Assembly: GCF_001021385.1 (NCBI RefSeq)
Contig: NZ_CP011773.1
Span: 5,270,001 to 5,334,000 of the forward strand
DNA: 64,000 nucleotides
Direction: 5' to 3'
From: Mycobacterium sp. EPa45
Lineage (GTDB): Bacteria > Actinomycetota > Actinomycetes > Mycobacteriales > Mycobacteriaceae
Of the stretch, positions 27,090 to 35,066 are shown piece after piece (position 1 is the stretch's first letter; each line of letters begins with the position of its first letter). Below the pieces are notes generated by a model, which was not told where the DNA came from, made no database searches, and worked only from the letters and a program-made list of their open reading frames with translations. The translations under genes and the position numbers were made by a program.

Positions 27090-28136
27090 CTAGGCGGTTT
27101 CGCGGTCGGCGAGGATGTACGCAATCTGCTTGGCGCTGGCGCCGGGATCACCGCCGGCCAGCGGCCAGCCCCTGGCCCGAACCAGATAGGCGGTCGCGGC
27201 CGCCTCCGACGACACCCCGAGGCCACCCTGGATGTGCACGGCCATCGTGGCCGCCTTGGACGCTTCTTCAGCCATGAACACGAACGCCGACGGCGCCAGT
27301 TCGGGCCGCGCCTCGGGCTCGTTGTCCAGGAACCACGCCGCCCGCCGAGCCAGATTACGGCCACCTTCGACGGTGATCACCATGTTCGCCAACGGGTGGG
27401 AGATCGCCTGGAGGGTGGCGATGGGCACCCCGAGGGTATAGCGGGACTTGGCGAACTCGGCGGCGATGGTCATGGTCTCCTCAACGAGACCGACGAGCGC
27501 GGATGCGGTCAGCAGCCGCCATTCGTCCAGTGCCCGAGCGTATGCGGCGAGCGCGTCGGGCCCGCTGCCCAGCACCGTGCGGCTGTCGGCGGCCGCGGGG
27601 TCGACCCAGGCCATCGGAAGCCGGCCGATGTTGTCGACCTTTGCCGGCCGCGTCCCGAACGTCAGGAGCACCACGTCCTCGCCATTGGGGCCGTCGCGGA
27701 CGATGATGTGGTCGGCGATCGAACCCGTCGGGACCAGCCGCACTCCCGCGACACTGGCCAGGGAGGCGTCGAGCCCGGCGATCCGCTTACCGCTCATCAC
27801 TTCGTCGGTGAGCGCGCCCAACCGGGCCAGCAGCCGGGCCGCACATACGTGGTCGATCCACGGCACCGGTGCCAGGAAACGCCCCAACTCCTCGGCCACC
27901 AACGTCAGGTCCACCAGGGTGGCACCGTCACCGCCCGCCGATTCGGGGACCGCCATGGTGGTTGCGCCCATGGCGCACAGCCGTTCCCACAGGCTCTTGT
28001 CGAACCCGGTGGCCTCAGCCGCCCGCACCGTCTCGATGGTGCTGTGGGTTTTGAAGAACTGCCGGTAGGCGGTCTGCAGATCTTTGTGGTCGTCGGTGAG
28101 GCTGTAGTCCAGCCTGCGCAATTCGTAGCGGTCCAT
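27090..28136 (-). CDS. acyl-CoA dehydrogenase family protein (short, probable heteromer subunit)
   Basis: A 348-residue acyl-CoA dehydrogenase-fold protein, shorter than typical FadE enzymes and without the GSD-type FAD loop or YEGT motif, but with the N-terminal helical domain (WERLCAMGATTMAVPESAGGDGATL) and the C-terminal IQGGLGVSSEAAATAYLVRA. In actinobacterial steroid and cholate pathways such short members pair with a full-length FadE to make one active site. It abuts the two longer acyl-CoA dehydrogenases and may partner either. ATG start, 0-bp gap to the amidohydrolase stop. Confidence 0.9.
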   Translation of the reverse strand: MDRYELRRLDYSLTDDHKDLQTAYRQFFKTHSTIETVRAAEATGFDKSLWERLCAMGATTMAVPESAGGDGATLVDLTLVAEELGRFLAPVPWIDHVCAARLLARLGALTDEVMSGKRIAGLDASLASVAGVRLVPTGSIADHIIVRDGPNGEDVVLLTFGTRPAKVDNIGRLPMAWVDPAAADSRTVLGSGPDALAAYARALDEWRLLTASALVGLVEETMTIAAEFAKSRYTLGVPIATLQAISHPLANMVITVEGGRNLARRAAWFLDNEPEARPELAPSAFVFMAEEASKAATMAVHIQGGLGVSSEAAATAYLVRARGWPLAGGDPGASAKQIAYILADRETA

Positions 28137-28964
28137 TCAGCGCTCCCTGAAGAAGAAATCGTTGGCGTTGTTGTAGAGATAGTTGTCGAGGACTTCGGGC
28201 GGCAGGTCCAGCGCCTCGGCTTCCGGGACCACGCGATGCAATTTGAGCACCGGCCAGTCGGAACCGAACATCACCTTGTTCGGCCCACGCGTTCGCATGT
28301 AGTGAAGCAAGCTGTCCGGCAGCCGTTTCGGTGACCATGCCGAGGTCATCAGGCGCAGATTCTCGTACTTGATCATCAACCGGATGGCCACCTCCCACCA
28401 GGGATCGGCGCCGTGGATCATGCACAGTCGCAGTTCGGGGAACCGCACACACACCCGGTCCAGGTGGATCGGATTCTGAACCTCGCCCGGGATCGGCGGC
28501 CCCGGCAGTCCGGTGTTCAAGCACAGCGGCAGGTCCAGCTCGGCGCACTTGGTGTACAGCGGGTAGTAGACGGCATCGCTGGGCGGATATTGCGCGTCAC
28601 CCCAAAAGCTCGGTCCCACAGCGGCGTACACGACCGGTAGGTCGGCGACGATCGCGGTCAGCTCACGTAGGGTGGGCATCGGTCTGAGCAGATTCATGCC
28701 ACCCATGGCCAGTGCGAACCGGTCCGGCCTGGCTTGCGCGAATTTGCGCGCGGTGACGTGCGGCTTGACGATGTTGTCCATCAGGATGGCCTTCTGCACG
28801 CCGTGGGCGTCCATCTCGTCGAGCAGCTCACCGAGGTCGACCGGGGCGAACATCGACTTGGGACCCTTGAAGTAGTCGTCGCGGACCTTGAGCATCCAGG
28901 TCGGCTGCTGCTCCGCCTCGCCGAAGTGAACGTTGATCAGTCCGTCGATCACCTTGCGCGTCAT
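28137..28964 (-). CDS. amidohydrolase family protein (short form)
   Basis: A 275-residue amidohydrolase-2 family protein, shorter than the other two in the operon. Seen: IDGLINVHFG at the N-terminus (a single His at the metal site), LCLNTGLPGPP, LCMIHGADPWWEVA and the late Asp motif FGSDWP. The start overlaps the acyl-CoA ligase stop (ATGA), which indicates tight co-translation. Function within the pathway unknown; decarboxylation or C-C hydrolysis are possibilities for this family. Confidence 0.88.
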   Translation of the reverse strand: MTRKVIDGLINVHFGEAEQQPTWMLKVRDDYFKGPKSMFAPVDLGELLDEMDAHGVQKAILMDNIVKPHVTARKFAQARPDRFALAMGGMNLLRPMPTLRELTAIVADLPVVYAAVGPSFWGDAQYPPSDAVYYPLYTKCAELDLPLCLNTGLPGPPIPGEVQNPIHLDRVCVRFPELRLCMIHGADPWWEVAIRLMIKYENLRLMTSAWSPKRLPDSLLHYMRTRGPNKVMFGSDWPVLKLHRVVPEAEALDLPPEVLDNYLYNNANDFFFRER

Positions 28965-30571
28965 GGCAACGAAACCTTGCTGTCGGCAATCTGTTTGGCC
29001 CAGCGATAGTCGGCCTTGCCGTTACCCAGGCGCTTCACCTGTTCGACGACGATGAACTCTTTCGGGGCTTTGTAGCGGGCGAGCTGTTCGGTGCAGTGCT
29101 CATGCAGTACCTCGGGATCGACGTCGTTGCGCAGCGCGATCAGAGCCACTATCTCCGACCCCCATCGCTCACTTGGGCGGCCCACGACCAGGGCGTCGGT
29201 GACGGCAGGATGCGCGCGTAGCACCTCTTCGACCTCCTCGACGAAAACCTTCTCTCCACCGGTGTTGACCACCAGCGAGTCCCGGCCGAGAAGCCGCAGC
29301 GTCCCGTCCGGCGCCAGCGAGCCGCGGTCACCGGAGATCACCACCCGGGCACCGTCGACTTCGGGGAAGGTCTTTCGGGTGGCGTCGGCGTCGTCGAAAT
29401 ATCCCAGCGGGATCCGGCCAGCGCGGGCCACCCAGCCGACCTGATCCTCACCGGCATCCAGAAATCGGCTGTAGTCCTCGGCGAGAACCAGTGCGCCCTC
29501 GCGCAATTCGAAGGTGTCCTTGTGGTCACCGCGCATGCTGCGGCCGAACCCGACGTTGCCGGTCTCCGAGGACCCGTAGCCATTGATCAGGATGATGTTG
29601 GGAAGCAGCTCCAGCAACGCGTGCTGGTGCTTGAGGTTGGTCGCCGCTCCCCCGGTGGCCAGGGCGAACAACGAGGACAGGTCGTAGTCGCCGCGCCGCA
29701 GCTCGTCGACCAGCGGGGCGGCATAGGCATCGCCGACCATCGTCATCATCCCGACCTTGTGCCGCTGCGCGGTGGACAGTACGTGCTGCGGGTCGAATTT
29801 CGGTGAGTCGTAGAGCACCACCGTCTGTCCGTTGAGGACGGCGGCGAACGCCGTCCACATTCCGGCGGCGTGCATCAGCGGGGACACGGCGAACCACGGC
29901 GCGCCAGGAGTGCCGAGCTTGTCGTGGATATCGGTGACCGACTCATGGTCGGCCCCGTTCATCGAGACGGCGTAGGTGTCGGCCTGGCGCCACATCACGC
30001 CTTTCGGTCGACCCGTGGTGCCGCCGGTGCAGATCATCAGGACATCATCCGGTGACGGCTCGATGTCCTGATCCCGATCACCCTGCGCCAGCGCATCTTC
30101 CAGATCGATCGCGCCCGGCAGGGCTGCTTCGTCGCTGCCGTCCTCGATCGAGATCAGCAGCTCGGCGCTGTCGGGCGGCAGGACATCGGCGAACTTGGCG
30201 CCCAGCGACCGGTGGTAGATGACCGCACGCGGCTTGACGTACGCGAGCAGTTCGGCGACTTCGCGGGGCGTGTAGTGGTGGTTGACGTTGACCGGCACGA
30301 CCCGGCCCTTGAGACAACCGATCACCATGTCCGGATACAGGTCGTTGTGCATGATCAACGCAACCCGGTCCTGGCCACACTCCCAGTTCTCGAGGTCGGC
30401 CCGTTCGCGCTGCGCGCCGAAGCCCTTGCCCGCCAGAAAGTTCGCCAGCCGCCGCGTCCGATCAGCCGAATCGGCGAAGGTGCTGGTGCGCTCGCCGCAG
30501 ATCGTCATGGGCCGATCGGGGATGACCTCGGCGATGGCGTCCAGGACGGCGCCGATCGTCCATTCGGGCAC
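28961..30571 (-). CDS. acyl-CoA ligase (FadD-type, class I adenylate-forming)
   Basis: A 536-residue ligase. The ATP-binding A3 loop is CTGGTTGRPKGV, the aromatic/AMP motif is NGYGSSETGN, the A8 hinge region is GRDSLVVNTGGEKVFVEE and the catalytic Lys lies in GNGKADYRWAK. It forms an acyl-adenylate and then an acyl-CoA thioester, and resembles the FadD17/FadD19-type ligases that activate large cyclic substrates. The GTG start lies 3 nt after the upstream stop. It is the ATP-dependent entry for the long operon, in parallel with the CaiB-type transferases elsewhere. Confidence 0.93.
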   Translation of the reverse strand: MPEWTIGAVLDAIAEVIPDRPMTICGERTSTFADSADRTRRLANFLAGKGFGAQRERADLENWECGQDRVALIMHNDLYPDMVIGCLKGRVVPVNVNHHYTPREVAELLAYVKPRAVIYHRSLGAKFADVLPPDSAELLISIEDGSDEAALPGAIDLEDALAQGDRDQDIEPSPDDVLMICTGGTTGRPKGVMWRQADTYAVSMNGADHESVTDIHDKLGTPGAPWFAVSPLMHAAGMWTAFAAVLNGQTVVLYDSPKFDPQHVLSTAQRHKVGMMTMVGDAYAAPLVDELRRGDYDLSSLFALATGGAATNLKHQHALLELLPNIILINGYGSSETGNVGFGRSMRGDHKDTFELREGALVLAEDYSRFLDAGEDQVGWVARAGRIPLGYFDDADATRKTFPEVDGARVVISGDRGSLAPDGTLRLLGRDSLVVNTGGEKVFVEEVEEVLRAHPAVTDALVVGRPSERWGSEIVALIALRNDVDPEVLHEHCTEQLARYKAPKEFIVVEQVKRLGNGKADYRWAKQIADSKVSLP

Positions 30572-30574
30572 CGG

Positions 30575-31783
30575 TCAGGCCGCCGACGACACGGACACGC
30601 CGAGTAGATCCAATGCGTTGTCCCGCATCACCTTCCGGGTGTCTTCGGCACTGAATTCGGGGAACTGCGGAATGTCGGCGGTGAAACTCATCGGATCGGC
30701 CAGCCCCTCGCCGTGCGGCCAGTCCGAGCCGAACAAGATCTTGTCCACGCCGATGGTGTCGGCCAGCAGCTTGACGTCGTCCTCGTAGTACGGCGCGATC
30801 CAGACGTTGTTCTTCAGCTGCGCGACCGGATCCTCCTTGAAATGGTACGGCGCGGTATTGGCCGCCTTCTTCAATCGCTTGATCAGCCGGTAGACGAAGT
30901 ACGAACCGTTCTCGATGCTGGCCGCCTTGAGCTTCGGATGGCGGGTGAACACCTGGTGCACGATCATCGACGCCATCGAATCGTGGATGGCGCGGTCGTC
31001 GAGCAGCACCTGATCCAGCGGATCCTTTTTGCCGAATCCCTCGAACGTTGCCTTGCCGCCCCACTGCGCCGCGATCGCGAGGTAACCACTGTCGGACAGG
31101 TGGAAGACCACGGGAACCCCCGCCTCGGCCAGCCGAGCCCACACCGGGTCGTGCAGCGGGTCGCCGAGCGAGCGCGGTTTGACCACTCCAGGCACCGGAG
31201 CCGGCCGCACGCAGACGATCTTCGCGCCGCGGCTCAGCACGAACTCGACCTCCGCGACCGCGGCGTCCGGGTCGGCCAGTGAGATGATGGGCGCCGAGAT
31301 GAACCGGTGGTCGGGCCGGTCGAAGCCCCAGTCCTCGTCGAGCCATAGGTTGAAGGCATGCACCGAGGCCATGGTCGCCTCGACGTCGTGCTTGAGCGCC
31401 TCCTCGACGCCGCACGCGAATGTCGGCAGCATGAACACGGTTTCGAGGTTCTGTTTGTCCAGGATCTTCAGCCGGGCGTCCCGGTTCTGGTATTCGGGGT
31501 GGTCGCTGAGCCGGTCGACCTTCATCAGCGACGCCGGGTCGACACCTTCGGGGATCTCACCGCGGAACAACAGATCCAGGCATCCTGGCTCGATGATCGG
31601 GTCGAACGTCGGGTTGGGGATGAAGTGGTTGACGACACCACCGATCACCGCGAAGGTGCGCTTTCCCTCCGTGAGCATCTGCACGCCACGGCGCTTGAAC
31701 TCCTTGGGCAGATGCCGGGTGAACGAATCGGTCGGCTCGTAATAGTGGTTGTCGACGTCAATCGCCTTGTAGTCCAGAGTCAT
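30575..31783 (-). CDS. amidohydrolase family protein (amidohydrolase-2)
   Basis: A 402-residue TIM-barrel protein with IDVDNHYYEP (metal-binding region), VVFHLSDSGY, IENGSYFVYRL and FGSDWPHGEGL. Its architecture and FIPNPTF segment match the amidohydrolase at 24.6-25.9 kb, so the two are probably paralogues with related substrates. The ATG start is followed closely by the ligase gene downstream. Three such proteins among beta-oxidation genes is unusual and suggests C-C bond hydrolysis or decarboxylation of CoA- or acid-linked rings. Confidence 0.9.
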   Translation of the reverse strand: MTLDYKAIDVDNHYYEPTDSFTRHLPKEFKRRGVQMLTEGKRTFAVIGGVVNHFIPNPTFDPIIEPGCLDLLFRGEIPEGVDPASLMKVDRLSDHPEYQNRDARLKILDKQNLETVFMLPTFACGVEEALKHDVEATMASVHAFNLWLDEDWGFDRPDHRFISAPIISLADPDAAVAEVEFVLSRGAKIVCVRPAPVPGVVKPRSLGDPLHDPVWARLAEAGVPVVFHLSDSGYLAIAAQWGGKATFEGFGKKDPLDQVLLDDRAIHDSMASMIVHQVFTRHPKLKAASIENGSYFVYRLIKRLKKAANTAPYHFKEDPVAQLKNNVWIAPYYEDDVKLLADTIGVDKILFGSDWPHGEGLADPMSFTADIPQFPEFSAEDTRKVMRDNALDLLGVSVSSAA

Positions 31784-31796
31784 CGGTGTCGTCCTC

Positions 31797-32639
31797 TCAC
31801 GTCAGGGGCGGGAAGTTCGGGGGCCGCTTCTCGAAGAACGCGGTGATTCCTTCGATGAAATCGGGGCGCTGCATGGATTCGTGCATGAGCGTCTCGGCTC
31901 GCCGGCTGGCGTCTTCCGCCTCGCGCAGTGCGTCGCCATAGACCTGCCGCTTGATGACAGCCAACGAGCTCGGCGCGCAGTTGGCGGCGATTTCCTCGGC
32001 GTATTCAATTGCGCGGCTCAGCAACTCGTCAGGCGGCACAACTTCTTTGACCATGCCGAGCTCGAACGCCTCCTCGGCGTAGAACACCCGGCCGCTCATC
32101 AGCAGATCCAGCGCCGCGCCCCAGCCGACGACTTTCGGCAGAATCCACGAGATGCCGTACTCGGCGATCAGGCCGCGGCGCGCGAACGACGTGGTGAACT
32201 TGGCGCCGGCCGCGGCGAATCGAACGTCGCAGAACAACGCCTGGGTGAGCCCGATGCCGGCACAGGCTCCGTTGATCGCGGCGATCACCGGCTTGGTGAC
32301 GGTGGTGACGAACAGCGGATGCCGCTCCCCCACCATCTTGGTCAGGTCAGCCTCGCCGGCACTGTCGACACTGGCCGAACTGATCGACGCCAGGTCGCCC
32401 ATATCGGCGCCCGCACAGAAAGCCCGCCCACGTCCGGTCACCACGATGGCCCGCACATTCGGATCGGCCTCGGCAGCATCCATGCCCGCATAGAAGCCGG
32501 CGGCCAGGCCACCGCCCCACCCGTTCATCCGTTCGGGACGGTTGAACGTCAGGACCGCCACCCCGCTGTCGAGCACTTCGTAGAGAACGGGCTTGGCAGC
32601 AGCGGACGTCGCGGTTAGGTCGGCCTTGGTTTCGGTCAC
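31797..32639 (-). CDS. enoyl-CoA hydratase/isomerase (crotonase) family protein
   Basis: A 280-residue crotonase-fold protein. The oxyanion-hole segments are RAFCAGADMGDL and NGACAGIGL; the second catalytic-Glu region reads RRGLIAEYGISW (Glu kept). Likely hydrates or isomerises an enoyl-CoA. The GTG start has CGGAGG well placed. It is the first gene after a 78-bp gap that holds a degenerate TACTGTAA site, so it may head its own transcript reading through to the P450 at 22.2 kb. Confidence 0.92.
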   Translation of the reverse strand: MTETKADLTATSAAAKPVLYEVLDSGVAVLTFNRPERMNGWGGGLAAGFYAGMDAAEADPNVRAIVVTGRGRAFCAGADMGDLASISSASVDSAGEADLTKMVGERHPLFVTTVTKPVIAAINGACAGIGLTQALFCDVRFAAAGAKFTTSFARRGLIAEYGISWILPKVVGWGAALDLLMSGRVFYAEEAFELGMVKEVVPPDELLSRAIEYAEEIAANCAPSSLAVIKRQVYGDALREAEDASRRAETLMHESMQRPDFIEGITAFFEKRPPNFPPLT

Positions 32640-32685
32640 CTAGGGGTACCTCCGAGAATGGCGCGCCAACATGCGGATTTGTCCA

Positions 32686-32704
32686 TACTGTACACCTATC
32701 GGTA
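32686..32704. promoter_or_regulatory. degenerate copy of the TACTGTAA operator
   Basis: TACTGTAC-ACC-TATCGGTA: left half 7 of 8, right half 5 of 8 identical to TACTGTAA-N3-TTACAGTA. It lies 47 bp upstream of the enoyl-CoA hydratase start at 32639, in the only sizeable gap of the long minus-strand gene run. If functional, it would place the ligase, dehydrogenases, amidohydrolases and P450 under the same regulator. Confidence 0.45.
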
Positions 32705-32717
32705 TCCCCTTCCGCAA

Positions 32718-33725
32718 TCAGTGTTCGATGAGGCCGAGCCGCCGGTATGCCTTCTCGATCTGAGTCTTTCCAGCGTCGGGCAATTCAGTCTGCGGCGGGC
32801 GCGAATGCGGATAGCCACCGATCGGCAATCCCAGCAAGGACGCGGCGTACTTGAACGCGCCGCCCCAGTGGGTGAAGTAGTCGGGACGACCCGGGTAGCA
32901 GGTGAACCAGTTGCCCATGTCGATACCGAACTGATCGAGTCCGGACCGCTCGGCGTAGTCCATCGCATCGATGAGTTTGTCGGCCCAGACCAGCTCCCAG
33001 TACTCGGAGATGATCGGCCGCTGCGGCGTTTCGTTCAGATAGCCCGCGGTCCCCAGCTGGGCGGGGCCGACGATCCCGGCTCGCAACCAGCCCGCGCGGT
33101 ACACCGTGAGATCGCATTCCCAGATCACCAGGCCCGGCGCCAGCTCGTGCAGCAACCGGGTATTTCCCGGACGGAAGGCACCCTCCTTCGTCGCGCACAC
33201 CGCAGGAATCTCGGCGTAGATACGTGCCCCCTCCGCGGGCGTCAGCACGTATCCCGACGATGGCGAGTTGAACATGCCGAGCGCGATGTCGGTGCGATCG
33301 GCGACGTAGTGAAAGAAGCGCAGCACGCCCTCACCGCCATGGGTTTCCATCATCGGCGTCTGGATATAGGCGATGTCGGCGCCCGCTTTCTGGGCATGCC
33401 GGGTGAGTTCCAGGCAGTCCTTGGCGGCCGTGGCCGCGGTGCAGGCTTGGATGACGACGTCGGGGTTGGCGCGCCGCCCCTCCTCAATTGCGACTTCCAG
33501 CAACCGCTTTCGCTCATCGAGCGTCAGCGACCAGAACTCGGCGATACCGCTGGTGCACCACAGCATCGGATGCTTGAGCTCCCCGACGCAGTACCGCACC
33601 AATGCCCGATAGGCGTCCCAATCAATCTCGTCACCGTCGGTTCCGGAAAACGGTGTGTAGAGGCTGTCGCCGATACCGTGCAGTCCGGTGCGTGCCCAGT
33701 CCCGGGCATCGCGCGCTGTGGCCAT
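32718..33725 (-). CDS. dihydrodipicolinate synthase family aldolase/lyase
   Basis: A 335-residue DapA/NanA-fold protein. The Schiff-base lysine is K180 in CATKEGAF; the usual active-site Tyr of the YNxP motif is Phe152 (MFNSPSSG). At about 335 residues it is longer than DapA (about 295) and close in size to the hydratase-aldolases of aromatic-ring degradation, which cut a pyruvate unit from an unsaturated side chain. Retro-aldol cleavage is thus a reasonable guess. The ATG at 33725 is preferred to the GTG at 33728 because of the GAGGAG spacing. Confidence 0.87.
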   Translation of the reverse strand: MATARDARDWARTGLHGIGDSLYTPFSGTDGDEIDWDAYRALVRYCVGELKHPMLWCTSGIAEFWSLTLDERKRLLEVAIEEGRRANPDVVIQACTAATAAKDCLELTRHAQKAGADIAYIQTPMMETHGGEGVLRFFHYVADRTDIALGMFNSPSSGYVLTPAEGARIYAEIPAVCATKEGAFRPGNTRLLHELAPGLVIWECDLTVYRAGWLRAGIVGPAQLGTAGYLNETPQRPIISEYWELVWADKLIDAMDYAERSGLDQFGIDMGNWFTCYPGRPDYFTHWGGAFKYAASLLGLPIGGYPHSRPPQTELPDAGKTQIEKAYRRLGLIEH

Positions 33726-33734
33726 CACTGCTCC

Positions 33735-34532
33735 TCAGGTGAAGTCGGACCCGCCGTCGACGTTGATGTTGGCGCCGGTCATATACGAGTTGCGTTTGGA
33801 GGCAAGGAAGGCGACGACGGGACCGATCTCGTCGGGCAGCCCCGCGCGCGGCAGATGCGCCGGATGGCCGAAATGTTCGTCGATGGCGGCCATCAGCGCG
33901 TAGGGATCGTTGCCGTCGACACCGACCGACTCGGCCCAGCCGGTGAGCGCTTCCGAGGCGATGCTGCCCGGTGAGACGACGTTGACCAGGATCTCATCGG
34001 ACGCGAGGTGCAGCGACAGGTTCTTGGAGACGCTGGCGACCATGGCCTTGGCTGCGGTGTATGCCGACAGCCGCGGGCTCTGCCGTTGCGTGGACTGCGC
34101 GGCGAAGTTGACGATGCGCGCCCACTCCGCGGCCCGCAGCAGTGGTAGCGCCGCCCGCACACAACGGACCATGCCCAGAGCGCCCTCGTCGATCGCGGTG
34201 CGCCACTGGTCGTCGGTCAGGTCGTCGAAAGTGCCTTGCACACTTGGCCCGACGGCATTGATGAGGATGTTGAGCCGGCCGCCCCACCGCTGCCGGATCT
34301 GGGCGAACACGTGCTGAACCTGGGTGTCGTCGCCGGTGTCGGCCACCAGTCCGACGGCATCCGGGCTGCCTCGCCCGCTCAGTTCTTCGGCCGCAGCGTC
34401 GAGCACCGCAGCCGTACGGCCGATCAGCGCGATGCGGGCGCCGTCGTCGGCCAGGCATCGCGCCGCGGCCAGTCCCATTCCGCGACCGCCGCCGACCACG
34501 ACGGCGGTCGCGTCACCGAGCCCGAGATCCAC
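33735..34532 (-). CDS. short-chain dehydrogenase/reductase
   Basis: A 265-residue SDR. Cofactor motif GGGRGMG at 14-20, NAVGP in place of NNAG, active-site S-x10-Y-x3-K in QSTQRQSPRLSAYTAAKAM, and the C-terminal SYMTGANINVDGG. Probably oxidises a hydroxyl or hydroxyacyl-CoA. The GTG start lies 12 nt after the enoyl-CoA hydratase remnant and the gene is followed by the aldolase gene 9 nt downstream, so all are in one transcript. Confidence 0.92.
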   Translation of the reverse strand: MDLGLGDATAVVVGGGRGMGLAAARCLADDGARIALIGRTAAVLDAAAEELSGRGSPDAVGLVADTGDDTQVQHVFAQIRQRWGGRLNILINAVGPSVQGTFDDLTDDQWRTAIDEGALGMVRCVRAALPLLRAAEWARIVNFAAQSTQRQSPRLSAYTAAKAMVASVSKNLSLHLASDEILVNVVSPGSIASEALTGWAESVGVDGNDPYALMAAIDEHFGHPAHLPRAGLPDEIGPVVAFLASKRNSYMTGANINVDGGSDFT

Positions 34533-34544
34533 GACCGGTTGGGC

Positions 34545-34904
34545 TTACGTACCGGTCCAATTCGGCGCACACTTCTCGGCGAACGCGACGGCACCTTCGC
34601 GGGCGTCGTTGGAGGTGAACACCGGAATGATGAGTTCCATCTGCTTCTTCCACATCTCCGCCCGGCTACAGTCGGCGGATTGCAGCAGCACGTCTTTGGT
34701 CGCGGCGAGGGCGAGCGGGCCGTTCGCGCTGATCTTGCCGGCCAGTCCGATCGCCCCGGCCAGGTCGGGGTCGCTGTCGAGCTCGTCGATCGCGTCGGCA
34801 AGTCCTCGGCTAACAGCAAGATTCACCGCATTGCGCGCTTCGGGTCGATTGATCGTGATGATCAGTTTCCGGCCTTGGCGTTCCCGCAGCACTGCGTCCG
34901 ACAC
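34545..34904 (-). pseudogene. enoyl-CoA hydratase remnant with internal in-frame deletion
   Basis: An open frame of 119 residues from a GTG placed 6 nt after GGAGGAG (an upstream GTG at 34919 is possible). Residues 1-50 match the N-terminus of crotonase-family proteins (LIITINRPEARNAVN, DELDSDPDLAGAI) and the rest matches their C-terminal third (LAGKISANGPLALAATKDVLL, EGAVAFAEKCAPNW). The middle of about 120-130 residues, with both oxyanion-hole loops and the catalytic Glu, is absent without a frame change. It is first after a TACTGTAA-type operator. It is most likely a non-catalytic remnant still translated at the head of the operon. Confidence 0.75.
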
Positions 34905-34947
34905 CCGCGGCTCCTCCACTGTCTGGTTCGCTGGTATCGGTAAAACC

Positions 34948-34966
34948 TACTATAGGCTTTACAGTA
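34948..34966. promoter_or_regulatory. palindromic operator, TACTATAG-GCT-TTACAGTA
   Basis: Right half perfect, left half 6 of 8 identical to TACTGTAA. It lies in the gap between the divergent enoyl-CoA hydratase remnant (head of the long minus-strand operon) and the TetR gene at 35067, so it could serve as autoregulatory site for that TetR protein and as operator of the operon. Confidence 0.65.
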
Positions 34967-35066
34967 ACGGGACGAGACCGAAGGATTCGGAGCGGAGACG
35001 CAGTTCACACCCCACTTCGGGGTAAAGTTTCCACCCGCTGATTTTCGAACGGAAGGTGGACCTGCA

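Noticed and set aside
34735..34765. Short direct repeat CTGGCCGG at the junction of the crotonase remnant as the deletion mechanism
   Set aside because: Recombination between direct repeats would leave one copy, but two copies are present, so the repeat does not explain the deletion.
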